IMG/VR virus record: IMGVR_UViG_3300031951_000281
Location: 1 to 47,573 of that record
Reading direction: 5' to 3' (one strand)
DNA: 47,573 nucleotides
Source of the DNA: a virus
Shown here piece after piece: positions 41,564 to 47,573 of this stretch. Both the position numbers and the translations under genes were made by a program. The notes under the pieces are model-generated. The model worked only from the letters and a program-made list of their open reading frames with translations, had not been told where the DNA came from and searched no databases. Numbering within the stretch: position 1 is the stretch's first letter; each line of letters opens with the position of its first letter.

Positions 41564-42649
41564 ATGGTTAAAACGGTTTTAGCAGGTTTGCTTATTTTTA
41601 CTATCAGTGGAGCAGGTGCTCAAACTTTAATTAACCAAGGAAGTTACGACTCCAAAACACTGGTAGATACCAACTCTACCAGTGTTTCTACCAGTACTGT
41701 AAATACCACAAACACAACAAACAGCACTAGCACTGCTACAAGTAATTCGACTGTAAACAGCACAAATACAAACAACAATACATCAACAAGCACAAACACA
41801 AACAACAACATTCAAAGCGGTACTGTTACAAATAACAACAATAATGTTAATTCAGGAACAGTTACCTACAACAACAATAATGTTAACAGTGGAACGCTTA
41901 CTTACAACAACAATAACAACAGTACGTCAACTAATACAAACCACAACATTAATAGTGGAACTATGACGTACAACAATAACAACGTCAGTACCTCTACAAA
42001 CACAAACAACAATCACAACACCGGCGATATGACAAATCGCAACATTAATACAACCACTAGCACAAACAACAATATTCAGTCAGGTTCGCTAACCAACATC
42101 AACCAAAACACCAGTGCTTCAACCAGCACAAACACCAACAACAATACAAACACCAGCACAGCGGTAAATCAAAACATTCAGTCGGGTGAAATGACCAACC
42201 GCAACATAAACGACACTAACATCACGCAACGTGTTATACAGCCACCACCAACTGCTATAGCCCCAACAATGATGAGTGGTGGCAATGCAGATCTTTGTAC
42301 AACCGGCACGTCGGGTTCAATACAAACACAAATTTTTGGTGTAAGTGGCGGTGGTACTGTGCGTGACTTAAACTGCGAGCGTTTAAAACTGTCAAAAACT
42401 CTTTACGACATGGGCATGAAAGTAGCGGCTGTGGCTACAATGTGCCAAGATCGTCGTGTATGGGATGCAATGCAAGCAGCCGGCACACCTTGTCCGTATG
42501 AAGGCCGTATCGGTGAACAAGCTCGTGAACTGTGGAATCAAAATCCACACAAAGTACCACAATTGGAAAAACCGGAGAAACTAGATGCAACTGCTAAAAA
42601 ATTGGGTATTGGGGCTTTGTTGGGCATTGTTGTGCATAAGCTATTCTAA
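41564..42649 (+). CDS. Secreted Asn/Thr-rich repeat protein with conserved C-terminal domain
   Basis: A 361-residue protein. A signal peptide (MVKTVLAGLLIFTISGAGAQ) is followed by about 200 residues of near-repeats with NNNN runs and SGTVTYNNNN-type units. From about 235 a compact domain with four cysteines follows (CTTGTSG, VRDLNCERLKLSKTLYDMG, MCQDRRVWDAMQAAGTPCP). That domain recurs in proteins of aquatic phages, to my recollection, without assigned role. The repeats could form a beta-solenoid or fibre at the cell envelope. TAGGAG precedes the ATG. The last 65 bases overlap the next gene. Confidence 0.65.
   Translation: MVKTVLAGLLIFTISGAGAQTLINQGSYDSKTLVDTNSTSVSTSTVNTTNTTNSTSTATSNSTVNSTNTNNNTSTSTNTNNNIQSGTVTNNNNNVNSGTVTYNNNNVNSGTLTYNNNNNSTSTNTNHNINSGTMTYNNNNVSTSTNTNNNHNTGDMTNRNINTTTSTNNNIQSGSLTNINQNTSASTSTNTNNNTNTSTAVNQNIQSGEMTNRNINDTNITQRVIQPPPTAIAPTMMSGGNADLCTTGTSGSIQTQIFGVSGGGTVRDLNCERLKLSKTLYDMGMKVAAVATMCQDRRVWDAMQAAGTPCPYEGRIGEQARELWNQNPHKVPQLEKPEKLDATAKKLGIGALLGIVVHKLF
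41690..42225 (+). repeat. AAC/ACA-rich tandem repeats encoding poly-Asn units
   Basis: The plus strand is dominated by AAC, AAT and ACA triplets with recurring about 45-base units. The strand is purine- and C-rich with little T in places. Prone to slippage. Confidence 0.75.
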
Positions 42650-44216
42650 CTCGCAAGTATTAGAACCAGGTGTAACCTACGCCACACCAGATATAACAAA
42701 TAACTCAGCTTGGTTTGGGGCCGTGTATCAGCAAAACTTAACGTGCTGGCGTGCTGGTGATCCAGGCTACTGTGGTCCGCAACCAATTGTGCGACCAGGC
42801 GGAAATATTAACTTTAGCTATGGCAGCAGCTATACTTTCCAGCAACATAATCCCAGTACATTTTTACCACAAGCCACAGGCCTGCAAGTAAGTGGTTTTA
42901 ATTTTAGTTTTACAGCCAAAAACGGCAATGGCTGGGACGACGGCAGAACAGATCAATTAACCGCACTGGTACGCTTTTGGGATACCACTGGTGGCCGTGG
43001 CGTAAACAATGTGCTTTACCGTACAGAGTATAACTTAAACTACAAGTTTAACTGGACAAACTTTAACTATTCCGAAACGTTTACGCAACCACTTAATGCA
43101 AGTAGCATAGGCACTGTGCAGTACGGATTTATTGGTCGTGACAACAACGGCTGGATGGGACCATACGGTCCTGAAATCAACAATGTGCAGTTTAACTTAC
43201 GTTACAGCGTTGACCCTTGTGTGGCAAACCCACTACACGCACCAACTTGCTCAGGCTACTTAGCTGCACTAGCACAACTAGCACCTAAACCTGTGCCCCA
43301 AGCAGCAGTCAGTGAACCAACACCTGCGGCTGTACAGCCGGTTGCAGAACAAACAGCTGCCACACAACAAACCGCACCTCAAGTTGCAGCAACCACAACA
43401 ACAGCACCAGCAACAGTGGTAAGCGCAACACCAACAGCATCACCAACACCAGTGGCTTCGGAAAGAACCAGCAGTGGTGGAGGTAACCTAAGTTTAGCAC
43501 TTAATTTAATTAGTCGCAATGCCGAACGCGAACGTGGATTTCAGCAACAAGCAGTAGCCAGTGCCACAACCGAAGCACAAGCCGCAGGCGATCGTGCATT
43601 AACAGTAGGCAGTGCCACAAGCAGCACCAGCAGTAGTGCTAGTTTAAGTAGTGAGGCAGGCACTAATACACAAGTAACACAGGCTGCACAAACCAGCACG
43701 CAAACCCAACAAAGCACCGCTGCTGCCACAACCGTTCAGGCAGTTACAACAAACACACAACAGCAAGCCACACAACAAGTTGCTGCCCAACAGTTATTGG
43801 CACCTGTTACTCAGGAACTTCAGCAAACTCGTCAAACTCAGAGTTTTGGTACGCAAACACAGTCCACACAAGACATAGACTTGCCACAGCAGCTAGCAGG
43901 CTTTATAACAGACAGTGCTAACCCACTTCGTGAAATGCTGCTACCACCACAACAGTCTGCACAACCACAAGCAGAAGCACGACCACTTAATCGAGGTGTG
44001 GAAAACAACTCAGCAGCAGGTGGTGTTGGTTTAGAAGGTTTAATGGCTGTGCCACAAAATTACGCATCTTACACACAATTGGTGTTACGGGATGCACCAG
44101 GTTATCCACCACGAGAAGTTTACCGTGGTCAAACGGTTGTTGATAACCGTCAAGCTTTACGCGGTTTAGGGTCTGATCGTAAGCATCAAGACTTAGTAAA
44201 CTTGCAATATAAATAG
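42585..44216 (+). CDS. Secreted beta-domain protein with Gln/Thr-rich tail
   Basis: A 543-residue protein. Signal peptide (MQLLKNWVLGLCWALLCISY), a globular beta domain to about 215 (CWRAGDPGYCGPQPI, NGNGWDDGRTDQLTALVRFW, VQFNLRYSVDPC), then about 270 residues of Ala/Gln/Thr/Ser-rich low complexity, and a conserved-looking end (PREVYRGQTVVDNRQALRGL). I recall relatives in aquatic phages, uncharacterised. The first 65 bases, coding the signal peptide, overlap the preceding gene in another frame; GGAG eight bases before the ATG supports this start. Possibly a periplasmic or virion-surface protein. Confidence 0.65.
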   Translation: MQLLKNWVLGLCWALLCISYSNSQVLEPGVTYATPDITNNSAWFGAVYQQNLTCWRAGDPGYCGPQPIVRPGGNINFSYGSSYTFQQHNPSTFLPQATGLQVSGFNFSFTAKNGNGWDDGRTDQLTALVRFWDTTGGRGVNNVLYRTEYNLNYKFNWTNFNYSETFTQPLNASSIGTVQYGFIGRDNNGWMGPYGPEINNVQFNLRYSVDPCVANPLHAPTCSGYLAALAQLAPKPVPQAAVSEPTPAAVQPVAEQTAATQQTAPQVAATTTTAPATVVSATPTASPTPVASERTSSGGGNLSLALNLISRNAERERGFQQQAVASATTEAQAAGDRALTVGSATSSTSSSASLSSEAGTNTQVTQAAQTSTQTQQSTAAATTVQAVTTNTQQQATQQVAAQQLLAPVTQELQQTRQTQSFGTQTQSTQDIDLPQQLAGFITDSANPLREMLLPPQQSAQPQAEARPLNRGVENNSAAGGVGLEGLMAVPQNYASYTQLVLRDAPGYPPREVYRGQTVVDNRQALRGLGSDRKHQDLVNLQYK

Positions 44217-44224
44217 GAGTTATT

Positions 44225-44803
44225 ATGGCACAAGACTTAAACAAAAAAGTAGATGAGCTAGAAGCTGCTGCCAAGCAGTACGCAAGCAAAGATACTGTTA
44301 TTAGTATTGGAGGCTACGAATTTACTCCTGCTAAACTAATGGTAGCCTTTACACTGGTAAGTTCACTACTAGGCGGTCTTTATGGTGCTTTTGAAGTCTA
44401 CAAAGACTATCAAAACATGAAAAAGAAAATTGCAGCCTACGAAGCACCGGACTTATCAGAGTTTGACAAGCGTTTAGCAGTTATTGAAGAAAACTCGTCA
44501 AAAACAACAGACTATACACGCGACATTAAAAATGATCTAAAAACCGATATCCGCAGAAACGAATCAGTAACAGAGCAAGTCGAGCGTAGTGTAAAGCAAG
44601 CACAGCGTGAAACTGAAGCTGAAATGCGTCAAGCACGTAAAGACGTTCGTGAAGACTTAGACAAAGCAAGAACAGAAGTCAATGCCATCCGCAAAGAAAT
44701 GGCTGACGCTCGCCGTGAAATATCTCGTGAAGTTGAAACACTTAAAAAAGAAGTTGACAACAAAATACAAAAAGCCATTGATAACCCACTAGCAGGTAAA
44801 TAA
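44225..44803 (+). CDS. Membrane protein with long C-terminal coiled coil
   Basis: A 192-residue protein: one hydrophobic segment (LMVAFTLVSSLLGGLYGAFE, about 38-57) and then about 110 residues of highly charged coiled coil (ETEAEMRQARKDVREDLDKA). AGGAG precedes the ATG. The stop overlaps the next gene as TAATG. It may form a rod at the membrane or partner with the next protein, which has a C-terminal membrane helix. No function known. Confidence 0.6.
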   Translation: MAQDLNKKVDELEAAAKQYASKDTVISIGGYEFTPAKLMVAFTLVSSLLGGLYGAFEVYKDYQNMKKKIAAYEAPDLSEFDKRLAVIEENSSKTTDYTRDIKNDLKTDIRRNESVTEQVERSVKQAQRETEAEMRQARKDVREDLDKARTEVNAIRKEMADARREISREVETLKKEVDNKIQKAIDNPLAGK

Positions 44804-45309
44804 TGGATCCACTAGCACTAATAGCAACGGTAAATGCAACTTTTAACGGTGTAAAAAAATTAGTGGCTGTTGGCAGAGAAGCCCAAGATGTAATGAAGCA
44901 ACTTGGCAAGTGGGCAGATGCCGCTTCTCAGCTACACGGATACATTAATAAACACGAAACACGTAAACCTGGTATATTTGAGAAAATAGGTTTTAAAGGT
45001 TCAGAAGGATCGGAAGCTCTAGATATAATGGCTGCGAAGCAGCGATTAAAAACTATGGAAGCTGAGATTTATCATATGTTCTTATACGGAGAACTTCAAG
45101 ACTTAGGTTCTGCTGGCTACAGCGAATTTGTTCAGTTGCGAAAAAAGATTCGTGAAGACAGAGAAAAAGCACTGCGAGACCAAGCTCGTAGAAGACTAAA
45201 ATTTATAGAAAACAGTTTTGCAGCACTAATTGTAAGCACATTTTTAGCAGTATCTATTTATTTTAGTGTGGTAATATATGATCTTGGTAAACAAGCCGGC
45301 AAATGGTAA
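44803..45309 (+). CDS. Helical protein with C-terminal membrane anchor
   Basis: A 168-residue protein. A helical soluble part (ATFNGVKKLVAVGREAQDVM, then KQLGKWADAASQLHG) is followed by a basic stretch and a single C-terminal membrane helix (FAALIVSTFLAVSIYFSVVI). Tail-anchored topology is unusual among phage lysis proteins. Coupled to the upstream membrane coiled-coil gene by TAATG. Function unknown. Confidence 0.6.
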   Translation: MDPLALIATVNATFNGVKKLVAVGREAQDVMKQLGKWADAASQLHGYINKHETRKPGIFEKIGFKGSEGSEALDIMAAKQRLKTMEAEIYHMFLYGELQDLGSAGYSEFVQLRKKIREDREKALRDQARRRLKFIENSFAALIVSTFLAVSIYFSVVIYDLGKQAGKW

Positions 45310-45319
45310 AGGAATATAA

Positions 45320-45589
45320 ATGAATCATGACTTAAGATTGTTTAAATGGCTAGGGTTACTAATTATACTACCTGTAGCACTAGCTTTTTTTGGAGGAGAC
45401 CGTTTTCGTTATCCTTGCCAAAACCCAGAAAACTGGGATACACCCCAGTGCAAGCGACCAATTTGCGATGTAACACGCACTTGTCCAGACCATGTGTTTA
45501 AAGGCCAACGCGACCCAAGACTTGACCCGCAAGCCACACCAACCTCACCAACCCCAACCACAACTTCAGGAGTAGCCTGTGGAAAATAA
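45320..45589 (+). CDS. Small membrane-anchored Cys-rich periplasmic protein
   Basis: An 89-residue protein with an N-terminal hydrophobic segment (WLGLLIILPVALAFFGG) and a following region with four conserved-looking cysteines (RYPCQNPENWDTPQCKRPIC, then DVTRTC). A Pro/Thr-rich tail follows. The cysteines suggest disulfides in the periplasm. No lipobox is evident. The end overlaps the next gene by 11 bases. Role unknown. Confidence 0.6.
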   Translation: MNHDLRLFKWLGLLIILPVALAFFGGDRFRYPCQNPENWDTPQCKRPICDVTRTCPDHVFKGQRDPRLDPQATPTSPTPTTTSGVACGK

Positions 45590-46034
45590 TAACTCGATAT
45601 TATATACCGACGACCAGTTAATGGCTCGTTTAAAGTTTTTTATAGGCATTTGCTTAGCCCTTACACTAACAGGTATTGTATTTGTTGTGCTTTACTCACT
45701 TATTTTTGTAACACAACCACTAAACGCTATTTCACCAATTGATCAAAAGTTCTTTGAATTAATTGTGCCTATTGCTACATTTTTAACTGGTACACTAAGT
45801 GGTATTATGTTAGCTGGTGGCAGCAAAGAAGAAGTTGATGCCAGTATTGCACTAATGAAGCAAGCGCAAGAAAATGCGGCTGCAGCAGCTAAAACAAGTT
45901 ATGTGCCAAAACAAGAACCTACATTTAATCCCGGCTTTTCTACTACACCAGGATTTAATGGCACAACCACAGCAGAAATACGTTTTATAAATGGTAAGCC
46001 TGCACCTCAACAAGCCCCACAACCGGAGATTTAA
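45579..46034 (+). CDS. Two-helix membrane protein, holin candidate
   Basis: A 151-residue protein beginning at GTG 45579, with AGGAG six bases upstream. Two membrane segments (FFIGICLALTLTGIVFVVLY about 18-37, and FFELIVPIATFLTGTLSGIM about 58-77) are followed by an Ala/Pro-rich tail. Two helices with a soluble C-terminus suit a class II-like holin, and no other clear holin is present. However, it is 4 kb from the endolysin, so the call is tentative. Confidence 0.5.
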   Translation: MENNNSILYTDDQLMARLKFFIGICLALTLTGIVFVVLYSLIFVTQPLNAISPIDQKFFELIVPIATFLTGTLSGIMLAGGSKEEVDASIALMKQAQENAAAAAKTSYVPKQEPTFNPGFSTTPGFNGTTTAEIRFINGKPAPQQAPQPEI

Positions 46035-46235
46035 ATGAAACAACCACTAATTGTGTTAGCAACAGTTTTATGCTTATTGGCGCCACCAACAGTTTTTGCT
46101 GCCGCAGAAACCAAACGTGTATGTGTTGATCAGGTAGATCCTAAAACAAAGCAAGTAAAAGAAGTTTGCAAAACCATTACTGTACATAAAAAGCTAGAAG
46201 GTACGCCAGTGCCGCCACCAAAACAGGGTAAATAA
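46035..46235 (+). CDS. Small secreted protein with paired cysteines
   Basis: A 66-residue protein with a signal peptide (MKQPLIVLATVLCLLAPPTV, then FAAAE, cleavage likely after Ala). The mature part is a short basic segment with CVDQVDPKTKQVKEVC and a Pro-rich end. The two cysteines may form one disulfide. It starts directly after the preceding stop and is the last gene before the PhoH promoter. Function unknown. Confidence 0.6.
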   Translation: MKQPLIVLATVLCLLAPPTVFAAAETKRVCVDQVDPKTKQVKEVCKTITVHKKLEGTPVPPPKQGK

Positions 46236-46243
46236 ATTTTTAT

Positions 46244-46272
46244 TTGACACCTAAGACACGGGGTGGTATAAT
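46244..46272 (+). promoter_or_regulatory. Consensus promoter of the PhoH unit
   Basis: TTGACA, 17 bases, TATAAT with TGG before it. The leader contains AAGGAAG ahead of the ATG at 46313. No terminator is seen before it. Confidence 0.85.
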
Positions 46273-46312
46273 AAATGCTTACCCCGGATTTTATAAACCA
46301 ACAAGGAAGTAC

Positions 46313-47068
46313 ATGGCAAGAAATAGTGGTAAATCACATCGCACCTTTCCAGCAAAAAAGTCTAGCAGACCTTCTCAAGAAGAAAAGTCTAGGCTGCGTC
46401 AAAGTAAGCAAGAGGGTTTTGAAGAGCCCCAGCCTCAACGTAACTACTCTTTTAAAGAAGTTCAACCACTAAACTTCGTACAAGGAGAATATCTAGATGC
46501 GATTGAGAACAATGACGTTATATTTGGAATAGGAAGTGCAGGCACTGGTAAAACTTATATTGCAGCTAATTATGCTGCCAGAGAACTATACTACAAACGA
46601 GTTGATAAAGTTATTTTAACCAGACCAAACATTGAAACTGGTAGAGGGCTTGGGTTTTTACCAGGCACGCTGGAGGAAAAGTATGCTCCTTACTTGTTGC
46701 CTTTTGATGCAATTTTTACAAAAGCATTAGGCAAAGGTTTTTATGAGTACTGCTTAAAGGCAAAAGATATAGACCCTACTCCACTGGGATTTTTGCGCGG
46801 CACTACGTTTGACAACTGCATTGTGTTAGTAGATGAAGCACAAAACTGCACACGTGAAGAAATGAAAATGCTGCTTTCACGTATTGGCAAAAACTGCAAA
46901 ATGATTTTTTCAGGAGATACTGAGCAAAGTGACATTCCGGATAGCGGTCTTGAAGACGCAGTTGAGCGACTAGAAGGTATTGACGGCATTGAAGTCGTAG
47001 AATTCTTGGACGAAGACATTGTACGATCAAAGATGTGTAAACAAATTATTATGGCTTATAGAAATTAA
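46313..47068 (+). CDS. phoH: PhoH-like ATPase
   Basis: A 251-residue protein. After a basic N-terminus, Walker A GSAGTGKT is 74-81 and Walker B VLVDEAQN is 171-178; RPNIETGRGLGFLPGTLEEK is the typical PhoH middle. PhoH proteins are P-loop NTPases, common in aquatic phages, with suggested roles in RNA or phosphate stress that are not settled. The start at 46313 has a good ribosome site; a longer frame from 46244 would begin inside the promoter. Confidence 0.92.
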   Translation: MARNSGKSHRTFPAKKSSRPSQEEKSRLRQSKQEGFEEPQPQRNYSFKEVQPLNFVQGEYLDAIENNDVIFGIGSAGTGKTYIAANYAARELYYKRVDKVILTRPNIETGRGLGFLPGTLEEKYAPYLLPFDAIFTKALGKGFYEYCLKAKDIDPTPLGFLRGTTFDNCIVLVDEAQNCTREEMKMLLSRIGKNCKMIFSGDTEQSDIPDSGLEDAVERLEGIDGIEVVEFLDEDIVRSKMCKQIIMAYRN

Positions 47069-47070
47069 TT

Positions 47071-47573
47071 ATGGCAAAAACATACAAACCAACAACCGGC
47101 ATGGCAACTGCCGCTAAACGTGCCTTGAAGTGGAAAGAAGAAGGCAAGCCAGGCGGTACACTAGTTGGTTTGGCTCGTGCTAATCAATTAAAAGACCGTG
47201 AACCGCTAAGTGAGAGCGTTGTGTTACGAATGTACTCGTTTTTTGCAAGACATGAAGTAGACAAAAAAGCAACTGGCTTTCGCAGCGGCGAAGAAGGTTT
47301 TCCAAGCAAAGGTCGTGTAGCTTGGGATTTGTGGGGCGGTGATGGTGGCTACTCATGGAGCACAGCCAAGCGTAATCAAATTATGCGTGCACGTGAAGCT
47401 AAAGCACTGCACTTGGTAACTGTAACCAAATCGCAAATTCCACACACAATGTTAATGGCTGCTGCACAAACGCTAGAAGACTACGCCAACGAGTACATTT
47501 CCGAAGAACTGGATGCTTTTGGTCAGTTTATGTACCACGCACAGCTGCTACGTAACAACCATTTGGATACTTA
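47071..47573 (+). CDS. Conserved phage protein, truncated at window end
   Basis: An open frame from ATG 47071, two bases after the PhoH stop, that runs off the window; 167 codons are visible. The start is MAKTYKPTTGMATAAKRALK. A block VVLRMYSFFARHEVDKKATG with GRVAWDLWGGDGGYSWS resembles a domain found in many phage proteins that I cannot name with confidence. A later helical part follows (MLMAAAQTLEDYANEYISEE). It may be structural or a DNA-related factor. Confidence 0.65.
   Translation, partial: MAKTYKPTTGMATAAKRALKWKEEGKPGGTLVGLARANQLKDREPLSESVVLRMYSFFARHEVDKKATGFRSGEEGFPSKGRVAWDLWGGDGGYSWSTAKRNQIMRAREAKALHLVTVTKSQIPHTMLMAAAQTLEDYANEYISEELDAFGQFMYHAQLLRNNHLDT

Noticed and set aside
41564-44216. 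Programmed frameshift joining the Asn-repeat protein and the next gene
   Set aside because: The second gene has its own ribosome site and a complete signal peptide, and no slippery heptamer was found at the overlap.
46275-46472. ORF starting MLTPDF downstream of the PhoH promoter
   Set aside because: It starts at the edge of the promoter, lacks a ribosome site and overlaps the PhoH gene in another frame.
1-47573. tRNA or rRNA genes and insertion sequences
   Set aside because: No cloverleaf-like segment, rRNA-like stretch or transposase gene was recognised by eye; a dedicated scan could still find a tRNA in the small gaps.

Overview
This window is the structural half of a tailed double-stranded DNA phage (Caudoviricetes). 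It has a siphovirus-type tail: one tube protein, a tail-assembly chaperone with a frameshift signal, a very long tape measure, and no sheath or baseplate-wedge genes. A Gram-negative host is indicated by an inner-membrane spanin-like protein followed by a lipobox lipoprotein and a GH19 endolysin, and by many near-consensus sigma-70 promoters. PhoH, collagen-like fibres and several small secreted or membrane protein families recall phages of aquatic bacteria; that link is from memory, not from a search. No integrase, repressor, polymerase or tRNA gene is visible.

Layout. (1) 1-3570, leftward: small accessory genes. They encode a SemiSWEET-like PQ-loop protein, tiny membrane proteins, a DEDDh exonuclease, a HAD phosphatase, two distinct SprT-like metalloproteases and a small HTH protein. 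The intergenic spaces hold three copies of an unusual module: a rightward promoter whose -10 lies in a dyad, followed at once by an RNA hairpin. Three leftward genes look leaderless (TATAAT, six bases, ATG). (2) 3570-6770: divergent control region, HNH-AP2 endonuclease, terminase small and large subunits, and an HNH nuclease. (3) 6775-12502: portal, a fused prohead protease/major capsid protein with a good internal start, connector and neck proteins, tail terminator. (4) 12582-26358: tail tube, chaperone pair (-1 slip at GGGAAAC), 2280-residue tape measure, distal tail, hub and tip proteins. (5) 26552-38943: adhesion region. Its core is two translationally coupled gene pairs, each a collagen-like stalk followed by a beta-propeller protein, then chaperone-like genes. 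(6) 39032-41562: glycosyltransferase with TPR-like tail, then the lysis cassette. (7) 41564-46235: seven consecutive genes whose products are all exported or membrane-anchored. (8) 46313-end: PhoH-like ATPase and a truncated conserved phage gene.

Transcription of the rightward genes appears split into units, often a terminator followed closely by a near-consensus, extended -10 promoter (before the tape measure, the adhesion genes, the glycosyltransferase and PhoH). The best candidates for undescribed biology are the three-copy promoter/dyad/hairpin modules, the repeated collagen-propeller gene pairs, and the exported-protein block between lysis and PhoH.
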